Assembly (NCBI GenBank): GCA_963782885.1
Contig: CAWALL010000020.1
Location: forward strand, 62,001 to 126,000
DNA from: DATAOG01 sp963782885
GTDB lineage: Bacteria; Pseudomonadota; Alphaproteobacteria; Geminicoccales; Geminicoccaceae
Reading direction: 5' to 3'
DNA: 64,000 nucleotides
This document shows positions 35,053 through 44,642 of the stretch, piece by piece (position 1 is the first letter of the stretch; each line of letters starts with the position of its first letter). A program made the position numbers and the translations under genes. The notes under the pieces are model-generated. The model saw nothing but the letters and a program-made list of their open reading frames with translations. It had not been told where the DNA came from and searched no databases.

Positions 35053-36693
35053 CCGGATTTCTCAAACCAGAGCGTGCATCGGGGCTCTGGATCGGCGATA
35101 ACTCTTCTGTGACAAAGGCTTAACGCGACGCAGAGGAGCTCCCCGATGCCGACAGAGTGTAACCGCGACCTGTTCGGATTTGAAGCCGTCGAAGGACGCC
35201 AGGTGGTGGCCGCGTTCGACGGCGGGCAGGTGACCTCGGACGCCGGGGCGCTGCTGCTCGGGGCCGTGAACCGGGCGATCGGTCTGATGGGGCGTCTGGC
35301 CCGCTGTTTCGCCGACGGACGCATGCAGGAACTGGTCGAGCACGGTGTCGAGACCATGCTGATGCAGCGCATCTGCGGCATCGCGCTGGGCTACGAGGAC
35401 CTGGTCGACCACGACGAGCTGCGCCATGATCCGGTGCTGGCGACCCTGGCCGGCAAGCTCGAGGCGCGGCGCAAGGACTGCGCGCCGCTGGCCGGCAAGA
35501 GCACCTTGAACCGGTTCGAGCATGCGCCGGCCGCGGCGCTCGACCGCTATCACAGGATCGGCCACGACCCGCGGGCGATCGAACAGCTGTTCGTCGCTCT
35601 GTTCCTGGAGGCGCATGCGAGGCCGCCCGAGCGGATCATCCTCGATCTCGATGCCACGGACGACCCGCTCCACGGCCACCAGGAAGGGCGCTTCTTCCAT
35701 GGCTACTACGACTGCCACTGCTATCTGCCGCTGTACGTCTTCTGCGGCCGCCACCTGCTGGCCGCCAAGCTCAGGCGCTCGAACATCGACGCGTCGGCCG
35801 GAGCCAAGGACGAGATCACACGCATCGTCGCCCAGATTCGTGAGAGCTGGCCTAGGGTCGAGATCCTGCTGCGGGCGGACTCTGGCTTCGCCCGCGACGA
35901 GTTGATGAGCTGGTGTGAAGACAACGGCGTCGACTACGTCTTCGGCCTCGCCCGCAACCCTCGCCTGCTGGCCGAGATCGACGGAGCCCTCGCGGCCGCC
36001 GAGGCCGAGCATGCCGCAACCGGCCAGCCGGCTCGGCAATTCGACGACTTCACCTATGCCACCCGGGACAGCTGGAGCTGCGAACGGCGGGTCGTGGCCA
36101 AGGCCGAGCATCTGGCCAAGGGCTCCAACCCGCGCTTCGTGGTCACCTCGCTGCCGCCGTCGGTGATCGACGGCCAAAGCCTCTACGAGCAGATCTACTG
36201 TGCCCGCGGCGAGATGGAAAACCGGATCAAGGAGCAGCAGCTTGATCTGTTCGCCGATCGTACGTCAGCAGCGACGATACGGGCCAATCAGCTCAGGCTT
36301 TGGTTCGCCTCGTTCGCCTACGTGCTGCTGGAGGCGCTGCGCCGAATTGGCCTCCGCCATAGCCAGTTCGCCAACGCCACCTGCGGCACGATCCGCCTGA
36401 AGCTCTTGAAGATCGGCGCCCTGGTCCGGGTCAGCGTGCGTCGGATCAAGGTCGCCATGGCCTCGGCTTGCCCCTACCAGGACGAGTACCGCCTCGCCTA
36501 CCTGTACGTGAAGCGCGCCGCCTTCTGAACGTTCTTGCATGCCCGATAGGCGCCCCACCCGCGGGGCGTTCGCTTGCGTTCGTCCGAGAATTCGCTGTCA
36601 GGCGACCTCCACGGACGCTCACCTCAACCCGAGCCAACTTCTGCGCCGACCCCGCCACCAATCAACCCGTGCTATGGGGTTTGAGAAATCCGG
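35053..36693 (+). mobile_element. IS1380-family insertion sequence
   Basis: A 1641-bp element with inverted ends CCGGATTTCTCAAACC (left) and GGTTTGAGAAATCCGG (right), perfect over 16 bases. The transposase gene is intact. A target duplication is not clear: flanks CTAAC and ACTAG share only CTA. The neighbour to the right is the intron/recombinase mosaic. Confidence 0.92.
35146..36528 (+). CDS. IS1380-family transposase
   Basis: A 460-residue intact transposase. Visible IS1380 signatures are AFDGGQVTSDAGALLLGAVN, LDLDATDDPLHGHQEGRFFH (catalytic Asp), LRADSGFARDELMSWCEDNG (second Asp) and CARGEMENRIKEQQLDLFAD (Glu). No frameshift; normal length for the family. Confidence 0.94.
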   Translation: MPTECNRDLFGFEAVEGRQVVAAFDGGQVTSDAGALLLGAVNRAIGLMGRLARCFADGRMQELVEHGVETMLMQRICGIALGYEDLVDHDELRHDPVLATLAGKLEARRKDCAPLAGKSTLNRFEHAPAAALDRYHRIGHDPRAIEQLFVALFLEAHARPPERIILDLDATDDPLHGHQEGRFFHGYYDCHCYLPLYVFCGRHLLAAKLRRSNIDASAGAKDEITRIVAQIRESWPRVEILLRADSGFARDELMSWCEDNGVDYVFGLARNPRLLAEIDGALAAAEAEHAATGQPARQFDDFTYATRDSWSCERRVVAKAEHLAKGSNPRFVVTSLPPSVIDGQSLYEQIYCARGEMENRIKEQQLDLFADRTSAATIRANQLRLWFASFAYVLLEALRRIGLRHSQFANATCGTIRLKLLKIGALVRVSVRRIKVAMASACPYQDEYRLAYLYVKRAAF

Positions 36694-36802
36694 ACTAGTG
36701 CGGTGATTCGGCGCCCCGATGCGCTTAGTTAGTGGTAGAGTCGAGGAAGGGCGCGGTAGCTTCGGCCATGGCGGCATCGCTCCGTTTCCCTTCCCCGCTC
36801 AT

Positions 36803-36838
36803 CAAACCGGACGTGCGGTTTGCCCGCATCCGGCTTTC
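36803..36838 (-). ncRNA. group II intron domain V-like hairpin
   Basis: On the minus strand: AAGCCGGATGCGG, tetraloop GCAA, then ACCGCACGTCCGGTTT. This has the AGC start, the bulged 14-bp stem and the closing GTT of domain V, the catalytic core of group II introns. It follows the RT maturase remnant, as expected in an intact intron. Confidence 0.72.
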
Positions 36839-36847
36839 CGAATCGCT

Positions 36848-37030
36848 TCACTGCAAGGCGCACGGCGGGGCGCTAAGATGGACACGCCGAAGCCGCAGGA
36901 CTCCGAGCGCGCCGAATACCGCCTCCGCGGGGAAGCGGTCGGTGCCTCGCGACGACACCTTGTGACGCCGAACCAGGAAGTGCCGGACCCGGTCATAGAC
37001 GTGGTTGTCGATCGCCCGATACGCCCCGTC
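36848..37030 (-). pseudogene. reverse transcriptase/maturase C-terminal remnant
   Basis: Reads DGAYRAIDNHVYDRVRHFLV, then RRHKVSSRGTDRFPAEAVFG. This is the end of the maturase (domain X) region of group II intron RTs, with the KHKxxGRGTxRF pattern. It is cut on its N-terminal side at the recombinase fragment. Confidence 0.7.
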
Positions 37031-37983
37031 TGGGGCATGCTCCGCAATCCGGCTTACAAGGGGGCCGCCTGCTTCGGCAAAACTGGGGCCGCCCCACGCC
37101 AGCGGGTCACGCGGCCGCTGCGGCTGCGCGGCGGCCTTGCCGCACGCAACAGCGCGAACCATGAGCGCCCGCGCGGTCACTGGATTGAGATCCCGGTGCC
37201 CGCCATCATCGACGATGCGACGTTCGCGCTTACCCAGGAGCTACTCGAGGCCAATAAGACCCACGCACCGCGGCGCACCGCGGAGCCGAGCGTCGTGCAG
37301 GGCCTGGTGTCCTGCAGCAAGTGCGGTTACGCCCTCTACCGAACCTCGACCAGGTCGAGCGCACGGAAGATCCACTATTATCGGTGCCTGGGTTCGGACA
37401 CCTGGCGCCACTTCGGCCGATCGGTTTGCGACAACCGCCCCGTGCGGCAGGACCTGCTCGATCGGATCGTTTGGACCGAGATCATCAGGCTACTCGAGGA
37501 TCCTAGCCTCATCCAAAGAGAGCTCGACCGCCGCCTGGCCGCCGCGCGAGCCTCCAGCCCGACCAAGCGGCGGGAGGAGATCCTGCAACGCGATCTGGTG
37601 CGGGCCCAAAAGAGCATGGACCGTCTGCTGACGGCCTACCAGGAGGACTTGATCTCGCTCGACGAGCTCCGCCGCAGGATGCCGGGGTTGCGGCAGCGAG
37701 AGCGTGCCATGCAGGCCGAATTGCGGTCGATCCTGGACCAGGCGAGCGATCGCGCTGCCTACCTGCGTCTCGCCGAGACGTTATCGGCGTTCCTGACCCG
37801 GCTGCGGTCGTCAGCCGAGACCGTACAGGTCCAGGAGCGGCAGCGGGTCGTGCGGCTGCTGGTCAAGGAAATCCTGGTCGGAGACGACACAATCATCATT
37901 CGACACTCGATCCCGCTACCGCCCAGCCCCTCAGGCGCCAAGTCGCCCCCATCTCAGGGCCCTGAGCCGTCCGTCGGTAAAGG
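37028..37983 (+). pseudogene. large serine recombinase, C-terminal fragment
   Basis: Begins mid-protein at VWGMLRNPAYKGAACFGKTG, the start of the Recombinase domain. It continues through HWIEIPVPAIIDDATFALTQ, the zinc ribbon (GLVSCSKCGYALYRTS and YYRCLG) and a coiled coil (REEILQRDLVRAQKSMDRLL) to the usual end (TIIIRHSIPLPPSP, KGYLLRS). The catalytic resolvase domain is missing. It lies antisense inside the group II intron RT, replacing its centre; it cannot be active. Confidence 0.85.
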
Positions 37984-37996
37984 TTATCTTTTGCGT

Positions 37997-38719
37997 TCAG
38001 AGCGAGATGATGCCGCCTTGCGGCGTGCCCATCGTCGTCGGGTCCAGCGCGCCGAGCTCGACCACGCCGGCTTTGAGCCAGCGCCGGATCGTGGTGGTGA
38101 ACACAGGCAGACGCGCAAGCAGCGCCTCGTGGTCAATCCGATCGAAGCACTTGGCGATGTCGGCATCGAGGATCCACCGGCTGCTGCCCGGCTTGGACAG
38201 CGTCCGGTGGAGGGCCTCGATCGCGTCCATGGTGCACCGCCCTGGCCGGAAGCCGTAGCTGTTCGCCTCGAAGCGAGGCTCCCACTCCGGCTCCAGCGCC
38301 GGCTTGACGAGCGCCTGCATCACCCGATCCAGCATGGTCGGTATGCCCAAGGGCCGCTCCTTGCCGTCGCCCTTCGGGATGTACACCCGACGGACCGGCT
38401 TGGGGCGGTAGCCCTTGAGGCTCAGGCATTTCCGGAACATCGCGAGACGTCTCGGCGGCACGTGGCACACCACGCCGTCGATCCCCGGTGTCCTCTTGCC
38501 GCGATTGATCTGGGTCGCCTTGCGGATCGCCAGCAGCTTCGCGCAACTCGACCGAACGAGGAGCTTTTGCAGGTTCTTGACCTTCGCCGGCTCGCCGTTC
38601 TGGCTGGCCCGAAAGATCCGCTCCTGCAGCCTGCATACGTTGCGCTCGACCGCCGGCCAGTCGATGCTGGACCAGCTCTGAAGAGCGCCACGCCCTGCCG
38701 TCGGTTCGGTGCTGATCAC
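37997..38719 (-). pseudogene. group II intron reverse transcriptase, N-terminal part
   Basis: ATG 38719 starts MISTEPTAGRGALQSWSSID. The RVT_N region (WPAVERNVCRLQERIFRASQ) is followed by RT blocks: PKGDGKERPLGIPTMLDRVM, ANSYGFRPGRCTMDAIEALH and DADIAKCFDRIDHEALLARL (first catalytic Asp). It breaks off just after GTPQGGIIS, before the YADD block, where recombinase sequence begins on the other strand. Confidence 0.88.
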
Positions 38720-39262
38720 CGTCTAACGTCCCGGCAGGTGCGGCAGGGCAGGGGCATCGCTTGACACCCGCCGGAAGTCAGCTCCCTTTCGGGACGGGTA
38801 TTGCCCTATCCGGCCGATTACCGGCCGGCGTTCGCTTTCTCCGGCATCCTCTACCCCCTGGCCCGTCCCCCTTCCTCGCGGTCGGGATACCGCCCTTGCG
38901 GGGCGGGGGCCGTGGGGCTTACCCAGTTGATCGAGATCGAGATGCGTCGTGGGGAGGCTGGGCTCTATAGCCCGGTGGGACATCCGGGTGCTGCCGTCGG
39001 CAAAGGCAGGTCCGGCGGTCCGTCCCACGTCGCCTTTTGGCTGCGGCCTGTCAGCCTCTTTGGCCGCTTCGGAGTGACGAGCCCTGCGAGCCTTCACGTT
39101 GTTCAGCCTTCCACGTCTCCCCTGGCCGCGCTCCGCCTCGAGGCTGGCAGGGCTGCCGACGTTGTCCCCGGAGCTTCACACCTTGGGTCACCCCGCAGCA
39201 TGTCCGGGTAGGGGCACCTAAGCACCATAGGGTCCGGCCGGGCTGCCCCGACCGGCACTCAA
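38720..39262 (-). ncRNA. group II intron 5' RNA region (domains I-IV)
   Basis: Non-coding sequence directly upstream of the RT start on the minus strand, rich in short hairpins (CGCCCCGCAAGGGCG, for example) and containing blocks such as GGTGTGAAGCTCCGGGGAC that I associate with bacterial group II intron domain I. The 5' splice end, probably a GTGCC near 39255, is a guess. Confidence 0.5.
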
Positions 39263-39889
39263 ATCTCGACCCTTGCAACATCCTCCCCTCGGGTGTGCTC
39301 GAAAGTGGAGAATGTTTCTGGTCGCGCAGCTCTCCCTCCGCCAGTCTCGCCGTTCGGGACATTCTTTTTTCTCCTCTCGCCAGCGGCCGGAACCGCGCAG
39401 AATGCGGGCTTTTCCGGCCATTTCTCCGAACCACAGACCCTGCCCGAAAGGCCCATTTCGCGCCCTTTTTCGCCTCTTTCCGGCCACGTTCTCTGACACA
39501 ACCGAACCACGCCCGTTTTGGTACGGATGTGAGAAGCTCAATAGATCAACGGGTTACGGTGCCTCCGACGCGGCGCGGGTTTGAAAGAGCCTCGCTCAGG
39601 CGAGGTAGGCTGGGATCGAATGGTAAGGTTCGGTAGCGCCTGAACGCTAGCTGACCAGGTGGCCGCAGCGCCGCCGCGCGGGTCGGTGCCGTAGATCTGG
39701 AGCTTCCACCCCGCGGCAGTTCTCGGTCACAGCGGGCGACGCGGCGCCATGCGGCTCTTCTGCTACCTGTCCCCTGCCGGGGGGCTTCACCGTCGGCGAT
39801 ATCGGCCTCGCCGAGCATCGGGCGAGCAGGACGGCGTCTGTCCAGCCAAAGCGGCGCCCGTTCCCGCTCGTCTCGGAGACGCAACTGGC
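39263..39889. other. stretch of about 630 bp without a supported gene
   Basis: Short frames on both strands, none with a recognisable domain. The part at 39300-39540 is less GC-rich than its neighbours. Between 39650 and 39890 the sequence should hold the rest of the ferredoxin reductase gene but does not read as such in any frame, so a rearrangement boundary lies here. Confidence 0.35.
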
Positions 39890-40129
39890 TGCGCTGATGC
39901 GCGCGATAAGGAGCCTTTTCGAGGCACTCGGTGAGGAGGCGATCGAATAACTGCGCATCGCCACGTAGCCGTCTGGAGCAGTCAGTCGCACATCGACGTG
40001 TTGACCGGCGATATGCGCAAATGGCTCGCTGAGCCGCAGGAAGAAGCTCTTGATGCTTGGCGTCTGCTGAATGATCTCGGCGATGGTGCATGTCTGCCAA
40101 GACGCTGATCGCGCGCCACCCTCAGTCAT
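39890..40129 (-). pseudogene. ferredoxin reductase-like FAD-binding protein, N-terminal fragment
   Basis: ATG 40129 overlaps the end of the sulfite oxidase-like gene by eight bases. The fragment reads TCTIAEIIQQTPSIKSFFLR, FAHIAGQHVDVRLTAPDGYV and AMRSYSIASSPS; the RSYSIASSP block is the FAD-binding motif of ferredoxin-reductase-type flavoproteins. Past this the NAD-binding half is not found in any frame. In other genomes such a reductase follows a sulfite oxidase-like gene and supplies it with electrons, so the pair is ancestral here. Confidence 0.7.
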
Positions 40130-40727
40130 TGGTGTACCGCTGCTCGCGCCACGGGTCGCCATAAATGTGATATCCGCGCAACTCCCAGAAGCCCGCCTCG
40201 TCGCGTTCGGTAAATTGGAGCGCGTTTACCCACTTGGCGGACTTCCAGAAGTACAGGTGTGGGACGAGGAGTCGTGCTGGGCCACCGTGGTCGCGCGGAA
40301 GCGGCTGCCCCTCGTAGTTCAGAGCGACCATGGCCTTTCCGGAGGCAAGATCTGCAAGGGGAACATTTGTAGAGTAGCCATCGTAGCAGTGTGCGAGCAC
40401 GAAATCAGTGGGACGCTCCACGCCGGCATCGGCAAGGATGTCGTCGACGATCACGCCCTCCCAGGCGGTATTGAGTTTTGACCACGATGTGACGCAATGA
40501 ATGTCTCTCGTCATCTTAGTCTTGGGCAGCGTGTTGAACTCGCTCCAGTTCCAAAGCTTAACAGGCCTCGGCCCAATCTTGAGGGTAAATTTCCAATCCG
40601 CTGTCTCGACGCGCGGGGTCGGCCCCGCTGCCAGGACAGGGAAGTGCTCGACAAGGTGCTGGCCTGGCGGAATTCGATCGGACTGGTCTCCTCCCGAATT
40701 TCGGCCGGTAAAGCCTCTGGTGACCAT
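40122..40727 (-). CDS. sulfite oxidase-like molybdopterin oxidoreductase
   Basis: A 201-residue protein from ATG 40727 behind AAAGGAG. It is a single molybdopterin-binding domain with the metal-ligand Cys in DIHCVTSWSKLNTAWEGV, plus DFVLAHCYDGYSTNVPLADL and PHLYFWKSAKWVNALQF, as in short MsrP/YedY-type sulfite oxidase relatives. No signal peptide, so probably cytoplasmic and paired with the flavoprotein gene that overlaps its 3' end. That partner is truncated, so electron supply may be lost. Confidence 0.85.
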   Translation of the reverse strand: MVTRGFTGRNSGGDQSDRIPPGQHLVEHFPVLAAGPTPRVETADWKFTLKIGPRPVKLWNWSEFNTLPKTKMTRDIHCVTSWSKLNTAWEGVIVDDILADAGVERPTDFVLAHCYDGYSTNVPLADLASGKAMVALNYEGQPLPRDHGGPARLLVPHLYFWKSAKWVNALQFTERDEAGFWELRGYHIYGDPWREQRYTND

Positions 40728-42214
40728 GGCGGACTCCTTTGCAGTGTTGTTGGTGGCTCAGCCGATATAGCTTGTTTTTCGAGTCTGCGGCTCGCTACCA
40801 AGCGAGCCTGATATTGCGCATCAAATTCCGAACGGCTTGGTTGGGCCGATCTTTCTAAGCCCCTCCCGAGCCGCCCGCTTTCGGCCGGCGTCAGGGTCAT
40901 TGAGGCTGTAAAGGCGCCGCCGATCGAGGTCGCGGCGGCCACGGCGAGGCCGACTTCGTAGCCGGACGCGAAAGACGCGACACCGGCGGCCAGTGCCACC
41001 CCGGCAAGCTGCGCAATCCGGCTCGCCGCATTGTTGATGCCGGAGGCGAGCCCCTCGTCCGTCTGGTCAACGCTCGACATGACGGACGCGGTGAGCGGTG
41101 CCACGAGCACGGCGAAGGACAGGCCAAGCAGCGTCATGGGCACGATCACGCCGAGCATCAAGGATTCTTCCTGGCCGAGCGCCATCCAGACATAGGCGAG
41201 TGCCGCACCTGCCGGTCCCGCGATGAGCATGGCCCGCGCGCCAATCTTGTCCGCCAACCCGCCGAAAACCCTCGACAGGAGTCCGACGCCGAGCGCGAAG
41301 GGCAGGAATGCCAGCCCGGCATCGGTCGACGGCATGGCGCGGCGGTCGACGAGGTCAAAGGGTAGCAGGAAGAACATGATCGAAAGCCCCGCATAGACCA
41401 TCAGGGTCGCGACGTTCAGCCCGAGGAAGGCGCGGTTCTCCACCAGGCGGGGTGGCGTCATCGGGTGTTCGCTTCTGCGCTCCCAGAACGCGTAGACGGC
41501 GAGCCCGACAATGCCGAGCCCGGCGACGATCGTGAGCACCGTGCCCGTCTGGGCTGGAGCATCCGCGGCGGCCTGAGCTTCACTGGGGCCGATCTGGCTA
41601 AGCGCCCAGGCGAGCGCCCCGAGCGCCGAAGCGAGGATCGCGGCGCCGATCACGTCGAACCGGCGCTGCACGCGGCGATCCTCGGGCGCGAAGACCAGCA
41701 GAACCCCCACTACGACGAGCGCGAGCGGCGGGTTGATCCAGAACACGGACGGCCAGCCGAAGGTCTCGGTCAGCCAGCCGCCCAGGACGGGACCGCCGGC
41801 GGTGGTGAGCGCCGATGCCGCCGCCCATACGCCGATCGCCCGGTTCCGCTCCGCGCGCGGATAGGTGGCCCCGATTAGGGCGAGGCTGGCAGGGGTGACG
41901 ATCGCTGCGGCCGTTCCCTGCACAGCGCGGGCGGCGATCAGCCAAGCAGGCGAAGGCGCCAGCGCGCAAGCCGCCGACGCCAGGCCGAACAGGATGCAGC
42001 CGAGCCCGAGCATGCGCGCCTTGCCGTAAACATCCGCGAGCGCGCCGCCGATCAATGTCAGAGAGGCGAGCGCCAGCACATACCCGTTGAGAACCCACTG
42101 AACGGAGGCGAGGTCCGCTCCGAAATCGGCGCACAATCTCCGCAACGCGACGGTCAGCGCTGACCCGTCGATGAACGCCATCGAGGACGCGAGCACGCAG
42201 GCGGCGAGCACCAT
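40511..42214 (-). CDS. DHA2-type MFS transporter with run-on C-terminus
   Basis: From ATG 42214 the protein shows the 14-helix DHA2 drug transporter pattern: first helix AACVLASSMAFIDGSALTVA, QWVLNGYVLALASLTLIGGA, motif A-like ALADVYGKARMLGLG and motif C-like GPVLGGWLTETFGWPSVFWI. The transmembrane part ends near 40880. The frame then stays open for about 120 more residues across the start of the sulfite oxidase gene, which is unusual. The natural stop was probably lost by a substitution or indel near 40860. It would export small toxic compounds. Confidence 0.75.
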   Translation of the reverse strand: MVLAACVLASSMAFIDGSALTVALRRLCADFGADLASVQWVLNGYVLALASLTLIGGALADVYGKARMLGLGCILFGLASAACALAPSPAWLIAARAVQGTAAAIVTPASLALIGATYPRAERNRAIGVWAAASALTTAGGPVLGGWLTETFGWPSVFWINPPLALVVVGVLLVFAPEDRRVQRRFDVIGAAILASALGALAWALSQIGPSEAQAAADAPAQTGTVLTIVAGLGIVGLAVYAFWERRSEHPMTPPRLVENRAFLGLNVATLMVYAGLSIMFFLLPFDLVDRRAMPSTDAGLAFLPFALGVGLLSRVFGGLADKIGARAMLIAGPAGAALAYVWMALGQEESLMLGVIVPMTLLGLSFAVLVAPLTASVMSSVDQTDEGLASGINNAASRIAQLAGVALAAGVASFASGYEVGLAVAAATSIGGAFTASMTLTPAESGRLGRGLERSAQPSRSEFDAQYQARLVASRRLEKQAISAEPPTTLQRSPPWSPEALPAEIREETSPIEFRQASTLSSTSLSWQRGRPRASRQRIGNLPSRLGRGLLSFGTGASSTRCPRLR

Positions 42215-42425
42215 GCGCCGGCGTCGAGGCGGCGCTTCCCGCCCGATCTCTCGCGGGCAGGGTTCTGCATCGATAACGCCGCGGCTGCATAGCTCTACAA
42301 ACGGCTGCGCCACTGTTGCTCCCGACCAATGGAAACGCTGGACGATACTGCTCCAATTGAGCCGGCGGTTCCGGCAATCAATTGCGTGTGGATCATCGAC
42401 TTCCCCGCTAATCTGCCGCTGTTCC

Positions 42426-42905
42426 TCAGTTCTTTGCCGAAGATTTGAGGTAGTGGACAAAACCCAGCACATCGTCGGGCAGCAGACGGCCGATCGCGCG
42501 GGTCGAATAGACGGCCGTCACGATCCGGCTTTCGGGATTGAGGACGAAGCCGGTTGCCTGGAGACAGACGGGATCGTCATTGACGAAGGCGCCGGTGGCT
42601 GCGGAAACCACTCGTGCATCGGCGCCGTAGGCAACCGGGAAACCGAGCTTGTGCTTTTCGACAAGCGCCTCCGACTTTTCCCGATCGTCCACCGATACCG
42701 AGACGACCTTGATGCCTTCCCCGGCGAATTTGTCCGCTGCTCGCGCAAAAGCGGCAAGCTGGGCGTTGCAGAACGGACACCAGGAACCGCGGTGGAACAC
42801 GATCACACCGAACCCACCGGCCAGATCGCCAGGCAAATGGATTTCGCCGCCCCCGGCGCGGGCAAAGGTAAGAGAGGGAAAGACATCGCCATTTTGCAGC
42901 ATCAC
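42426..42905 (-). CDS. AhpC/TSA-type peroxiredoxin
   Basis: A 159-residue protein; GTG 42905 and ATG 42902 are both usable, AAGGAG lying 7 and 10 bases before them. The thioredoxin-fold strand GVIVFHRGSWCPFCNAQLAA contains the peroxidatic Cys in a WCPFC motif. FPVAYGADARVVSAATGAFV and TGFVLNPESRIVTAVYST follow. It reduces peroxides in the cytoplasm, probably with a thioredoxin-type donor. Intact; compare the second peroxiredoxin at 46313-47654, which has lost the same Cys. Confidence 0.88.
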   Translation of the reverse strand: MMLQNGDVFPSLTFARAGGGEIHLPGDLAGGFGVIVFHRGSWCPFCNAQLAAFARAADKFAGEGIKVVSVSVDDREKSEALVEKHKLGFPVAYGADARVVSAATGAFVNDDPVCLQATGFVLNPESRIVTAVYSTRAIGRLLPDDVLGFVHYLKSSAKN

Positions 42906-42936
42906 AATTGCACTCCTTGTTTGAACTGTCTGGTGC

Positions 42937-43743
42937 TCAAAGCGCCGAATGATCCTTCACCGCTTCCTCCAGCGCCGGCTTCAGACCGAGGAACCGATCG
43001 TCAACAGCGGACGGGTTCTCGCGGTTGAGCGCAATCATCTGAGCACGGGCCTCGCAACCGCGGATCACCTCGAACGCCCCGGTTTCGATGCCTCCCGCGA
43101 TGGCGTCGGCAACAGCGGAGGCTGGCTCACGCGAGAAGCCAAGTTCGGGCCCGGCGCGGTTTGACTTCATCATCGGCGTGTCCGTGGCGCCGGGATAGGC
43201 GGTCAGAACGTGGACGCCTTCACCCTTCAACTCGCGTCGCAGGGACTCGCCGAAGCTGGCGACACCGGCCTTTACGGCAGCATAAGTCGCGTAGAACGGC
43301 GCGCCGATGAGGGCGATGCCCGAAGCGATGTTCACCACCATCGCGTCTCCGCTCTGGCGCAGCGCCGGGAGGGCGGCTCTCGTGAGGAGGATCGGCGCGA
43401 CGAGGTTGACATCGATCATGGCCTGGAGTTCGACCTCCGGGATATTCTCCAGCCTTCCAGCCCTGACGCCGCCGGCGTTGTTCACAAGGACATCGAGGCC
43501 GCCGAGGGCGGCAAGAGCCTGTTCGAGCGTCGCGGCGCGACCTGCGGGAGTCGCGACATCGGCCGCTATGCCGTGGATCTCGGCGCTCCCGGTTTGCAGG
43601 GATCGAACGGCTTCGGCAACGACTGCCGGGCGGCGTCCGCTGATCGCCACTTTCGCCCCCTTCGCCAACAGTACCTGCGCCAGGACGAGGCCGATGCCGC
43701 TTGACCCGCCGGTGATGAGGACGCGCTTGCCAGTAATGTTCAT
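42937..43743 (-). CDS. DltE-like short-chain dehydrogenase
   Basis: A 268-residue SDR from ATG 43743, which overlaps the preceding gene's stop (ATGA). The cofactor motif is VLITGGSSGIGLVLAQVLLA; NNAGG and the catalytic Tyr-Lys in YATYAAVKAGVASF follow, then HVLTAYPGATDTPMM. Full length and intact. Substrate unknown; its coupling to GST genes points to carbonyl detoxification (inference). Confidence 0.9.
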   Translation of the reverse strand: MNITGKRVLITGGSSGIGLVLAQVLLAKGAKVAISGRRPAVVAEAVRSLQTGSAEIHGIAADVATPAGRAATLEQALAALGGLDVLVNNAGGVRAGRLENIPEVELQAMIDVNLVAPILLTRAALPALRQSGDAMVVNIASGIALIGAPFYATYAAVKAGVASFGESLRRELKGEGVHVLTAYPGATDTPMMKSNRAGPELGFSREPASAVADAIAGGIETGAFEVIRGCEARAQMIALNRENPSAVDDRFLGLKPALEEAVKDHSAL

Positions 43744-44619
43744 GCCTGTTCTCCCATGAGCTTGTCTTGCGTTCTGGTATCGAAATCGCTGGCGTCGTGC
43801 CGCTCGCGCAACTGGCTCGAGGGGTCCCCGGACGTGCGATTCACCTTTCGGCCATGCGCGACGGCGGGCCGGGCAAAGATTTGGTCGGCCCAGCGGACAA
43901 CGTTTACGTAGTCCTGCACAGACAGAAACTCCGCCGCGTCGTACAGCCAGCCCTTTACGAGCCCGCCGTACCAAGGCCAGATCGCCATGTCGGCGATGGT
44001 GTAGTCGTCGCCGGAGACGAATTCGTTGTCGGCAAGACGGCGATCAAGCACGTCGAGCTGGCGCTTCACCTCCATGGCGTAGCGGTTGATCGGGTATTCG
44101 AGCTTGGTCGGCGCATAGGCGTAGAAATGGCCGAAGCCGCCGCCAAGGAAGGGCGCTGAGCCCATCTGCCAGAACAGCCAGGATAGCGTCTCGGCCCGCG
44201 CCGTCGGCTCCGTCGGCAGGAACGCGCCGAACTTCTCGGCTAGATGCATCAGGATCGCGCCGGATTCAAACACACGAATTCGGGTTCGGTCCGCTGCGGT
44301 CCATCAGCGCCGGGATCTTGGAGTTGGGGTTGACCTCGACGAAACCGGAACCGAACTGATCTCCATCGCCGATCTTGATCAGCCAGGCATCATATTCGGC
44401 GCCGCTGTGGCCAAGCGCCAGCAGCTCCTCCAGCATGATCGTGACCTTCTGGCCGTTCGGCGTGCCGCTCGAATAGAGCTGCAGTGGGTGCTTGCCCACG
44501 GGTAGTTCTTTCTCATGGGTCGCGCCGGCGATCGGCCGATTGATGTTGGAGAAGGTGCCGCCGCTGGCCTTCTCCCAGGTCCAGATCTTGGCTGGGATAT
44601 ACTCGGTGCTATCGCTCAT
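43740..44619 (-). pseudogene. yghU: YghU-like glutathione S-transferase, frameshifted
   Basis: ATG 44619 behind AGGAG starts MSDSTEYIPAKIWTWEKASG, with the YghU-specific N-terminal extension (FSNINRPIAGATHEKELPVG), then YSSGTPNGQKVTIMLEELLA and NSKIPALMD. One base is missing or extra near 44275. The rest (FESGAILMHLAEKFGAFLPT, GFGHFYAYAP, YAMEVKRQLDVLDRRL) continues in another frame to 43740. The whole would be a normal enzyme of about 290 residues with disulfide reductase/peroxidase activity. Confidence 0.85.
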
Positions 44620-44642
44620 CATATGTTCTCCTGGGGATCCAC

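Larger units (their letters stand above)
36719..39262 (-). mobile_element. group II intron, centre replaced by a serine recombinase fragment
   Basis: In minus-strand order: intron 5' RNA region (about 39262-38720), reverse transcriptase N-terminus (38719-37997), a foreign plus-strand serine recombinase fragment (37983-37028), RT maturase end (37030-36848), domain V-like hairpin (36838-36803) and a 3' tail to about 36719. The RT palm with its YADD site and the thumb are absent. The outer limits are estimated from where intron-like sequence begins and ends. Confidence 0.7.

Noticed and set aside
35040..36700. Target duplication for IS1380
   Set aside because: Flanks share only CTA (CTAAC versus ACTAG); too little to claim a duplication.
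36719..38764. Single plus-strand frame of 681 codons as one protein
   Set aside because: Only 37028-37983 reads as protein (serine recombinase C-terminus); both ends are antisense of group II intron sequence, so a single product is spurious.
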